Positions 1 to 4,850 of a stretch of DNA of 7,445 bases are shown piece after piece. The notes below the pieces were generated by a model, which saw nothing but the letters and a program-made list of their open reading frames with translations, did not search any database and had not been told where the DNA came from. A program made the position numbers and the translations under genes. Positions within the stretch are counted from its first letter, which is position 1. The number at the start of each line of letters is the position of its first letter. Location: assembly GCA_027066725.1 (NCBI GenBank), contig JAMONC010000306.1:1-7445 (forward strand), read 5' to 3'. The DNA is from Desulfobacterales bacterium. GTDB taxonomy: Bacteria > Desulfobacterota > Dissulfuribacteria > Dissulfuribacterales > JAMONC01.

Positions 1-1
1 G

Positions 2-964
2 TTAAAAAAAAGAGGAAGACGTCCTTATTTAGTACCAGCTGATATATCAAGACCTGCTGCTATAGAACAATTACAGACACTAGGGAAACAAGTAAAAGTA
101 GAAGTTCATCCAACCCAACCTGGTATACCTGTAAAAGATATTGGACTTCAGGCAGTCTCAAAAGCCGATCTTATGCATTTAGACACAGTAATAGTGGATA
201 CTGCAGGACGTCTACACGTTGATGAAGCCCTTATGAAAGAACTAAAAGAGTTAAAAACTGCTCTTGAGCCTCAAGAAACGTTGCTAGTGGCAGATGCGAT
301 GACAGGACAAGATGCAGTCAATATTGCACAAAAATTTCATGAAGAAATAGGAATTACAGGAGTCATTCTTACAAAATTAGAAGGAGATGCACGAGGAGGA
401 GCTGCATTATCCATACAGTCTGTTATAGGGAAACCCATTAAATTTATTGGTATCGGTGAGAAACTAGACGAATTAGAACTTTTCCATCCCGATAGAATGG
501 CTAATCGTATTTTAGGGATGGGAGATGTTTTAAGTTTAATAGAAAAAGCACAAGAAACAATAGACCAAAAAAAGGCTTTAGAACTTAAAAAGAAGTTGGA
601 ACATGATGAGTTTACTCTTGAAGATTTCAGAGATCAACTAAGACAAATTCGTAAAATGGGGTCATTAGAACAAATACTATCTATGATACCTGGATTTAAT
701 AAAATGAATAAACAACTTAAAGGGATGATGCCCGATGAAAAAGAACTAATACAAATAGAGGCAATTATTAATTCTATGACTCCTGAAGAACGAAAAAATT
801 ATCAAATAATAAATGCTAGTAGGAGAAGAAGGATAGCCAAGGGAAGTGGCACTACTGTACAAGATGTAAATAGATTACTTAAGAATTATGCTCAAATGCA
901 TAAAATGCTCAAAAAAATGAAAAAAAATAAATTTAAAGCACTCAGAGGATTATTCCCTATGTAA
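2..964 (+). CDS. ffh: Signal recognition particle protein Ffh, 5'-truncated by window edge
   Basis: This is the GTPase and signal-sequence-binding subunit of the signal recognition particle. It binds 4.5S RNA and hands nascent membrane or secreted proteins to FtsY at the inner membrane. The frame is open from base 2, giving 320 codons of a family that usually has about 450, so the N domain and the G1 P-loop lie upstream of the window. Visible in order, numbering from base 2, are a RPAAIEQL segment (about codon 17), G3 DTAGR (codon 66), a G4 region TKLEGDARGG (codon 124), the GIGEK closing loop, and the methionine-rich M domain with its RNA-binding SRRRRIAKGSGT helix (codon 273). The ATG at 173 is only an internal methionine just before DTAGR. 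The usual G4 Asp is Glu here. It is first in the cluster, 94 nt before rpsP. Identity is secure. Confidence 0.97.
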   Translation, partial: LKKRGRRPYLVPADISRPAAIEQLQTLGKQVKVEVHPTQPGIPVKDIGLQAVSKADLMHLDTVIVDTAGRLHVDEALMKELKELKTALEPQETLLVADAMTGQDAVNIAQKFHEEIGITGVILTKLEGDARGGAALSIQSVIGKPIKFIGIGEKLDELELFHPDRMANRILGMGDVLSLIEKAQETIDQKKALELKKKLEHDEFTLEDFRDQLRQIRKMGSLEQILSMIPGFNKMNKQLKGMMPDEKELIQIEAIINSMTPEERKNYQIINASRRRRIAKGSGTTVQDVNRLLKNYAQMHKMLKKMKKNKFKALRGLFPM

Positions 965-1012
965 TATAAAAATTATTTATTGTTAAAAATAGGAAGACTT
1001 GTATATCTTATG

Positions 1013-1024
1013 TACAATATTGTA
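1013..1024. promoter_or_regulatory. 12-bp perfect palindrome in the ffh-rpsP gap
   Basis: TACAATATTGTA is a perfect inverted repeat in the 94-nt gap between ffh and rpsP, 34 nt before the rpsP start. Its left half, TACAAT, is also one mismatch from a -10 hexamer, although I see no good -35 at the right distance (the TTGTAT at 999 is too close). It could be an operator, part of a promoter, or chance in AT-rich DNA. No rho-independent terminator is visible after ffh, so read-through into rpsP is likely. Confidence 0.25.
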
Positions 1025-1058
1025 GTATTAAAACACTTGAGAAAAGCAGGAGGAAGAA

Positions 1059-1322
1059 ATGCCAATAAGAATTCGTTTGAGTAGAGGAGGTCGTAAAAAA
1101 AAGCCATTTTATAGAGTGGTAGCTGCTAATTCTGAGGCTCCAAGAGATGGAAAATTTTTGGATATCTTAGGAACTTATGATCCTCTAAAAGAACCTTTTG
1201 AATTTAAAGTTGATTCCGAAAAACTAAATAAGTGGTTGGAAATTGGAGCAGAACCTACACAGACAGTGAAAAATCTTTTAATCAGGTGTGGATATTTAAA
1301 AAAATCTTCTCAAAATAATTAA
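1059..1322 (+). CDS. rpsP: 30S ribosomal protein S16
   Basis: S16 is a small-subunit protein that binds 16S rRNA and helps early 30S assembly. The 87 residues match the family's usual length. The N-terminal MPIRIRLSRGGRKKKPFYRV block and the following APRDGKF and LGTYDPL segments are typical of S16, as is the later GAEPTQTVKNLL helix. The start is fixed by AGGAGG at 1048-1053, five bases before the ATG. It sits between ffh and khpA, as in many bacteria. The short basic and polar C-terminus shows nothing unusual. The identification is very secure. Confidence 0.98.
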   Translation: MPIRIRLSRGGRKKKPFYRVVAANSEAPRDGKFLDILGTYDPLKEPFEFKVDSEKLNKWLEIGAEPTQTVKNLLIRCGYLKKSSQNN

Positions 1323-1373
1323 AGAGAAGGATTATAATTTTAAAGATACTAAATTTTAGCGCGGAGGGACCTA

Positions 1374-1604
1374 ATGAAGGAGCTGATAGAGTATATAGCG
1401 AAGGCGCTAGTGGACCATCCTGAGGCAGTCCAAGTAAATGAGGTAGAGGGCGAACAGACTTCAGTAATAGAACTTAAGGTAGCTAAAGAAGACCTAGGTA
1501 AGGTTATTGGAAGACAAGGACGTACAGCACGAGCCATGAGAACTATTCTTAGTGCTGCCTCTACCAAATTAAGAAAAAGAGCAGTACTAGAAATCTTAGA
1601 GTAG
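1374..1604 (+). CDS. khpA: KH-domain RNA-binding protein KhpA
   Basis: This is a small single-KH-domain RNA-binding protein of 76 residues, the usual size for KhpA (the YlqC family). The KH core is visible as GKVIGRQGRTARAMR at residues 42-56, with the RNA-contacting GxxG loop at G46-G49. In the family, KhpA partners with KhpB (Jag/EloR) and affects cell division, cell-wall synthesis or small-RNA biology, but its role in this lineage is not shown by the sequence. GGAGGG at 1363-1368, five bases before the ATG, supports the start. The gene lies 51 nt after rpsP and 14 nt before rimM. Its base composition stands out: by hand count about 43% G+C, against about 28% in a sampled stretch of the methyltransferase gene. 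That may reflect expression level or constraint rather than transfer, because its position in the operon is conserved. Confidence 0.93.
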   Translation: MKELIEYIAKALVDHPEAVQVNEVEGEQTSVIELKVAKEDLGKVIGRQGRTARAMRTILSAASTKLRKRAVLEILE

Positions 1605-1612
1605 AAGTATAC

Positions 1613-1621
1613 AAGGAGATG
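1613..1621 (+). promoter_or_regulatory. rimM ribosome-binding site abutting the start codon
   Basis: AAGGAG at 1613-1618 runs straight into the ATG at 1619-1621 with no spacer, whereas 5-9 bases is usual. The frame is open upstream back to 1553 but contains no ATG, GTG or TTG, and the first downstream codons also offer none before the conserved VGKIIKAHG segment. The ATG at 1619 is therefore the only ordinary start. Ribosomes finishing khpA 14 nt upstream may supply initiation. Confidence 0.45.
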
Positions 1622-2149
1622 GCGGCAAAGGGCCGTTTCTTAGCCGTAGGGAAAATTATAAAGGCCCATGGGATAAAAGGCGAATTAAAGGCTATAGTGT
1701 ATAGTCAAGATATATCCCAATTTGCCGCCTATAAAGAAGTCTTTTTACCTAAAAAATTAGGTTTTTCTAAATACCCTATTAAAAGGATTAGGGAACAGGG
1801 TAAGTATACTTTAATTACTCTTGAAGGAATTAAAGACAGAACTTCTGCCGAGGCTCTTGCAGGATTAGAAATTTTTGTAGACAAAAATAGTCTTCCTCCT
1901 TTAAAAGATGATGAGTATTACTGGTATCAATTGTATGGTCTTAAGGTAGTTACAAAAGAAGGAAATAATCTAGGCATCATAAGCTATATATTTAATAATG
2001 GTGCCCATGATGTTTATGTTGTTCAAGATAAAAATAAAAAAGAGATTCTAATTCCTGCCACTGATGAAATTATCTTAAACATTGATCTAACGCAAGGGAT
2101 CATGGAAATAGACCCTCTACCAGGTCTTATTGAGGCAAATGAGAATTGA
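1619..2149 (+). CDS. rimM: 16S rRNA-processing protein RimM
   Basis: RimM is a maturation factor for the 30S subunit. It binds S19 and helps assemble the 16S 3' (head) domain. The 176 residues match the family. The N-terminal RimM barrel begins with VGKIIKAHGIKGELK (residues 10-24), and the linker DEYYWYQLYGLKV (98-110) leads to the C-terminal PRC-barrel with NGAHDVYVV (127-135) and EILIPATDEII (142-152). The end overlaps trmD by 11 nt, which suggests coupled translation. The start ATG lies directly against a Shine-Dalgarno-like AAGGAG with no spacer, but no alternative start exists. The neighbours rpsP, khpA and trmD are the expected ones. Confidence 0.95.
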   Translation: MAAKGRFLAVGKIIKAHGIKGELKAIVYSQDISQFAAYKEVFLPKKLGFSKYPIKRIREQGKYTLITLEGIKDRTSAEALAGLEIFVDKNSLPPLKDDEYYWYQLYGLKVVTKEGNNLGIISYIFNNGAHDVYVVQDKNKKEILIPATDEIILNIDLTQGIMEIDPLPGLIEANEN

Positions 2150-2882
2150 TATACTTACAATTTTCCCAGAATATTTTATATCTCCCTTTAAATATGGAGT
2201 ATTAGCGCGAGCAATAGATAAAGGAATAATAAAAATTAATCCTATAAATTTAAGAGACTTCACTCATGATCTCCACCGGACCACCGATGATAGGCCCTAT
2301 GGTGGTGGTGAAGGTATGGTGATGAAAATAGAACCTATATTTGAGGCATTGTCTTATCTTCAACAAGAATATGATGAAAAAGGACTTGTAATATTATTAA
2401 CCCCTTCAGGTAAACTATTTAATCAAAAAATTGCTTATAAACTTAGTAAAGAAAAAAGACTTATTTTTATATGCGGTCGTTATGAAGGAGTAGATGCAAG
2501 GGTATCTGAACATCTCTCTGATTTAGAATTATCTATTGGCGATTACATATTGTCTGGTGGTGAGCCTGCTGTTTTAGTTGTAATCGATGCTATAGCTAGA
2601 TTAATTCCTGGTGTATTAGGAAAATTTCAATCTACAAGCGAAGAGTCTTTTAGTAATGGAACAAAAGGGCTTCTTGAATACCCACATTATACTCGTCCTA
2701 GAGAATTTATGGGATGGAAAGTACCAGATATACTTTTAAGTGGGAATCATAGTAAGATTGCAAAATGGCGTAAAAATAAATCGCTAGAAATAACTCTTAA
2801 AAACAGACCTGAACTATTAAAAAGTTTGGATTTAAGTGAAGAAGAAAAAGAACTCTTAAAAAAAATAAAAAATGAACAATAA
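2139..2882 (+). CDS. trmD: tRNA (guanine-37-N1)-methyltransferase TrmD
   Basis: TrmD makes m1G37 next to the anticodon, using S-adenosylmethionine, and so prevents +1 frameshifting. The protein is 247 residues from the ATG at 2139. A TTG at 2130 would add three residues, but the family begins at MRIDILTIFPE. Visible motifs are RPYGGGEGM (52-60), LTPSG (87-91), GRYEGVD (113-119), SIGDYILSGGE (132-142) forming the SPOUT trefoil knot, the conserved Arg154 in IARLIPG, PHYTRP, and LLSGNH near the C-terminal domain. Counting is collinear with E. coli TrmD to this point. At position 169, where E. coli has the general-base Asp, the codon at 2643-2645 is GAG (Glu), followed by about three extra residues before the GLLEYPHYTRP block. 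The gene overlaps rimM and the next gene by 11 nt each. Identity is secure; the effect of Glu169 is unknown. Confidence 0.96.
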   Translation: MRIDILTIFPEYFISPFKYGVLARAIDKGIIKINPINLRDFTHDLHRTTDDRPYGGGEGMVMKIEPIFEALSYLQQEYDEKGLVILLTPSGKLFNQKIAYKLSKEKRLIFICGRYEGVDARVSEHLSDLELSIGDYILSGGEPAVLVVIDAIARLIPGVLGKFQSTSEESFSNGTKGLLEYPHYTRPREFMGWKVPDILLSGNHSKIAKWRKNKSLEITLKNRPELLKSLDLSEEEKELLKKIKNEQ

Positions 2883-3456
2883 AGACTCGAATATTTCAGA
2901 TCTTTATGTTACATTATTGCACTATCCTGTTATAAACAGAGAAGGTAATATAATTATATCTGCAGTAACAAACCTTGATATTCATGATATATCAAGAGCA
3001 TGCAGAACATATGGAGTAAAAAGATTTTTTATTGTTACTCCAGATAAAGAACAACAAAAGATTAGTAAAGAAATTTTAGATTATTGGATATATGGAAAGG
3101 GAGGTCAACTTAATCCTGATAGAAAAGAAGCTTTGCAACTAGTAGAAATAAAATCAGATATTGATTCAGTAAGAAATGAAATTTTAAAAAAAACTAGTAA
3201 AATTCCTCTTGTTATTGCGACTTCGGCAGGATATAAAGGGCAGGTAATTTCTTGTCAGAATTTAAAGAGGGATTTTTTATTTAATAAAAATAATAAACGA
3301 CCTTTAATATTGACATTTGGTACAGCATTTGGGCTACATGAAAGTGTTTATAAAAATGTTGATATGATCCTAGAACCTATAAAAGGATCAACAACTTATA
3401 ATCATCTTTCTGTAAGGTGTGCTGTTGCTATTTATTTAGATAGACTTTTAAGCTAG
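2872..3456 (+). CDS. SPOUT-superfamily RNA methyltransferase of the trmD-rplS operon (COG4752-like), target unknown
   Basis: I recognise this as the family of small predicted SAM-dependent RNA methyltransferases often found between trmD and rplS. I do not know of an established RNA target. The 194 residues include YVTLLHYPVINREG (12-25) and AVTNLDIHDISRACRTYGV (31-49), both typical of the N-terminal half. The C-terminal segments PLILTFGTAFGLHESV (144-159), MILEPI (165-170) and YNHLSVRCAVAIYLDRLL (176-193) are consistent with a knotted SPOUT SAM-binding site. About ten residues precede the usual family start, so a shorter product cannot be excluded, though no good internal start is seen. There is no Shine-Dalgarno; the ATG lies 11 nt inside the end of trmD, so translation is probably coupled. 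The context points to modification of tRNA or rRNA. Confidence 0.85.
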   Translation: MNNKDSNISDLYVTLLHYPVINREGNIIISAVTNLDIHDISRACRTYGVKRFFIVTPDKEQQKISKEILDYWIYGKGGQLNPDRKEALQLVEIKSDIDSVRNEILKKTSKIPLVIATSAGYKGQVISCQNLKRDFLFNKNNKRPLILTFGTAFGLHESVYKNVDMILEPIKGSTTYNHLSVRCAVAIYLDRLLS

Positions 3457-3478
3457 TTTTTATATGAATATTAGGCCT

Positions 3479-3484
3479 AGGAGG
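3479..3484 (+). promoter_or_regulatory. rplS ribosome-binding site (sets the start at 3491)
   Basis: AGGAGG lies six bases before the ATG at 3491-3493. This consensus site decides between that ATG and an in-frame ATG at 3464, which lacks a site and would add nine residues not expected in L19. An 8-bp palindrome, TAGGCCTA (3472-3479), directly abuts the site; no regulator is implied by that alone. Confidence 0.85.
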
Positions 3485-3490
3485 ATCAAA

Positions 3491-3847
3491 ATGGATATTA
3501 TAAGACGTATTGAAATGGAAGAAATGCGCCTTGATATACCAGATTTTAGACCAGGTGATATTGTAAAGGTGCATGTAAGAATTAAAGAATCTGAGGAAAA
3601 AGAAAGAATCCAAGTATTTGAAGGTGTTGTAATCGCGAGAAAAGGAGGAGGGATAAACGAAACTTTTACTGTTAGGAAAGTTTCTTATGGTGTAGGAGTT
3701 GAAAGGATTTTCCCTGTCCACTCTCCTAGAATTGAAAAAATAGAAATTGTAACTCCAGGAAAACAAAGAAGAGCTAAACTTTATTATCTAAGAAACCTTA
3801 AGGGAAAAGCGGCAAAACAAAAAATACGTGTAAAAAGAATGGCTTAA
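3491..3847 (+). CDS. rplS: 50S ribosomal protein L19
   Basis: L19 is a large-subunit protein at the 30S-50S interface. From the ATG at 3491 it is 118 residues, the normal length. It begins MDIIRRIEMEEM and continues with DIPDFRPGD (about residues 14-22), the core FEGVVIARKGGG, then FTVRKVSYGVGVERIFP, and ends with AKLYYLRNLKGKAA and a basic tail. These are all standard L19 features. It follows the methyltransferase by 34 nt and has its own strong ribosome-binding site, as expected for a highly expressed ribosomal protein. A stem-loop terminator follows about 30 nt after its stop, so rplS is probably the last gene of the main transcript. Confidence 0.98.
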   Translation: MDIIRRIEMEEMRLDIPDFRPGDIVKVHVRIKESEEKERIQVFEGVVIARKGGGINETFTVRKVSYGVGVERIFPVHSPRIEKIEIVTPGKQRRAKLYYLRNLKGKAAKQKIRVKRMA

Positions 3848-3875
3848 AATTTATATAAATAGGTTTATGGAAAAA

Positions 3876-3906
3876 AGAGGGCCTTTATTGTTAATAAAGG
3901 CCCTTT
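3876..3906 (+). terminator. Rho-independent terminator-like stem-loop after rplS
   Basis: An 11-bp perfect stem, GGGCCTTTATT (3879-3889) with AATAAAGGCCC (3893-3903), encloses a GTT loop. It extends by three more pairs outward (A-T, G-T, A-T). A run of A precedes it and only TTT follows before A, so the U tract is short and termination may be partial. It sits 28 nt after the rplS stop and upstream of the likely rnhB start at 3918. Partial read-through would let rnhB be expressed at a lower level than the ribosomal genes. Confidence 0.75.
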
Positions 3907-3917
3907 ATAGTGTTAAA

Positions 3918-4580
3918 ATGAAACGCTCAAAAGACTTGCAACAAAATATTTGGGGGATAGATAATATACCCAAAAAAAATATTAACAATAATCTTAAAAT
4001 CGAAAAAAAATTTTGGGAATTTGGTTATAAATATATAGCAGGTGTTGATGAAGTAGGAAGAGGTTGTTTAGCGGGGCCGGTAGTAGCTGCCGCTGTCATT
4101 CTTTCTAAAGATACTATAATAGATGGTATTACAGACTCTAAACTCTTATCTCCTAAAAAAAGACAAGAGTTATCATTAACAATTAGAAAAAAGGCTCTTA
4201 GTTATTCTATAGTAGAAATTTCTCCTAAAGAGATAGATGAGATAAATATATTACAGGCAAGTCTTAAGGCAATGGCAATAGCTATAAATAAACTTTCTGT
4301 TACTCCAGATATAGTATTTGTTGATGGAAATCAATTAATTAAAAACATAACTATACCACAATTTGCAATAGTAAAAGGTGATATAAGATCTCAATCTATC
4401 GGAGCAGCATCTATTATTGCAAAAGTTTATAGAGATAATTTAATGAAAAATTTTCATAATATGTATCCTCAATATAATTTCCACAAAAATAAAGGTTATG
4501 CTACTCAGGAACATAAAAATGCTATTAAAAAATATGGCATTTGTCCTATTCATAGAATTAGTTTTCATCTAGAGACTTGA
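3918..4580 (+). CDS. rnhB: Ribonuclease HII
   Basis: RNase HII cuts RNA in RNA-DNA hybrids and at single ribonucleotides in DNA. From the ATG at 3918 it has 220 residues. The catalytic acids are visible: D44 and E45 in AGVDEVGRG (41-49), D136 in VFVDGN, and D155 in KGD, followed by SIGAASIIAKVYRD and KGYAT near the end. About 40 residues precede the catalytic GVDEVGRG, longer than the short N-terminus of E. coli RNase HII. An in-frame ATG at 3867 would give 237 residues, but its first codons run through the terminator stem, so I prefer 3918. Neither has a Shine-Dalgarno, and a TTG at 3936 is also possible. The family and active site are certain; the start is not. Confidence 0.93.
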   Translation: MKRSKDLQQNIWGIDNIPKKNINNNLKIEKKFWEFGYKYIAGVDEVGRGCLAGPVVAAAVILSKDTIIDGITDSKLLSPKKRQELSLTIRKKALSYSIVEISPKEIDEINILQASLKAMAIAINKLSVTPDIVFVDGNQLIKNITIPQFAIVKGDIRSQSIGAASIIAKVYRDNLMKNFHNMYPQYNFHKNKGYATQEHKNAIKKYGICPIHRISFHLET

Positions 4581-4605
4581 CATTATAAAAAATACTTTGT
4601 ACTTT
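4577..4605 (+). promoter_or_regulatory. Candidate sigma-70 promoter for tRNA-Glu
   Basis: A perfect -35 TTGACA (4577-4582) overlaps the rnhB stop codon. Seventeen bases later is a weak -10, TACTTT (4600-4605), matching three of six consensus bases. Transcription would begin near 4612, about 20 nt before the tRNA. The -35 and spacing are convincing, while the poor -10 lowers confidence. Confidence 0.45.
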
Positions 4606-4630
4606 TGCTCTGCTTTTAAAATTTATGTGT

Positions 4631-4706
4631 GGTCCCATCGTCTAGCGGTCTAGGACGCCGGCCTCTCACGCCGGAAACAGGGGTTCGAGTCCCCTTGGGA
4701 CCGCCA
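4631..4706 (+). tRNA. tRNA-Glu (anticodon CTC)
   Basis: The 76-nt gene folds as a full cloverleaf. The acceptor arm GGTCCCA (4631-4637) pairs with TGGGACC (4696-4702), followed by the discriminator G and an encoded CCA (4704-4706). The anticodon stem is CCGGC (4658-4662) with GCCGG (4670-4674), and the loop CTCTCAC places the anticodon CTC at 4665-4667, reading GAG. The T arm is AGGGG-TTCGAGT-CCCCT. The sequence closely resembles bacterial tRNA-Glu. A tRNA-Glu with TTC anticodon, which can read GAA and GAG, is expected elsewhere in the genome, so this one is probably the supplementary isoacceptor. Confidence 0.97.
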
Positions 4707-4850
4707 TCTTTTATTTTTTTTATCCTGTCCTATATAAAAAATCCCTAAAAAATCTAAATAAAATCTAAAGACAAAAGCTTAAAAAGAAATTAAATTGCTT
4801 ACTATAACTATTCATTTAAAAAAGTTAAAAGATTCCACCTCGATTTAGAT
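4707..4850. other. AT-rich intergenic spacer with phased A-tracts
   Basis: This 144-nt stretch between the tRNA and the flippase has no coding potential that I can support. It starts with a T-rich run (eight T at 4714-4721) that may help end the tRNA transcript, although no hairpin directly precedes it. A-runs then begin near 4736, 4747, 4760, 4773 and 4781, roughly every 10-13 bases, including the direct repeat AAATCTAAA at 4750 and 4761. Such phasing is known to bend DNA. A TTGCTT (4795-4800) and a TATAAC (4803-4808) are promoter-like but wrongly spaced relative to each other. Confidence 0.5.

Noticed and set aside
1349..1567. Open frame on the minus strand opposite khpA
   Set aside because: It is the antisense shadow of a well-supported KH-domain gene, with no recognisable protein features.
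2130..2138. TTG start for trmD
   Set aside because: The ATG at 2139 gives the family's standard N-terminus, and the three extra residues have no support.
3464..3490. Upstream start for rplS
   Set aside because: It lacks a ribosome-binding site, while AGGAGG at 3479-3484 points to the ATG at 3491, which gives the normal L19 N-terminus.
3428..3766. Open frame on the minus strand opposite rplS
   Set aside because: It lies antisense to a secure L19 gene and its translation is a low-complexity aromatic and Asn/Ser-rich string with no family resemblance.
4681..4706. tRNA-Glu 3' end as an integration (att) site
   Set aside because: I saw no second copy of the tRNA 3' end downstream and no integrase gene, so there is no support in the window.
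4835..4841. CCACCTC just before the flippase, resembling the 16S anti-Shine-Dalgarno
   Set aside because: On the coding strand this cannot recruit ribosomes, and I see no stable pairing partner close by; probably chance.
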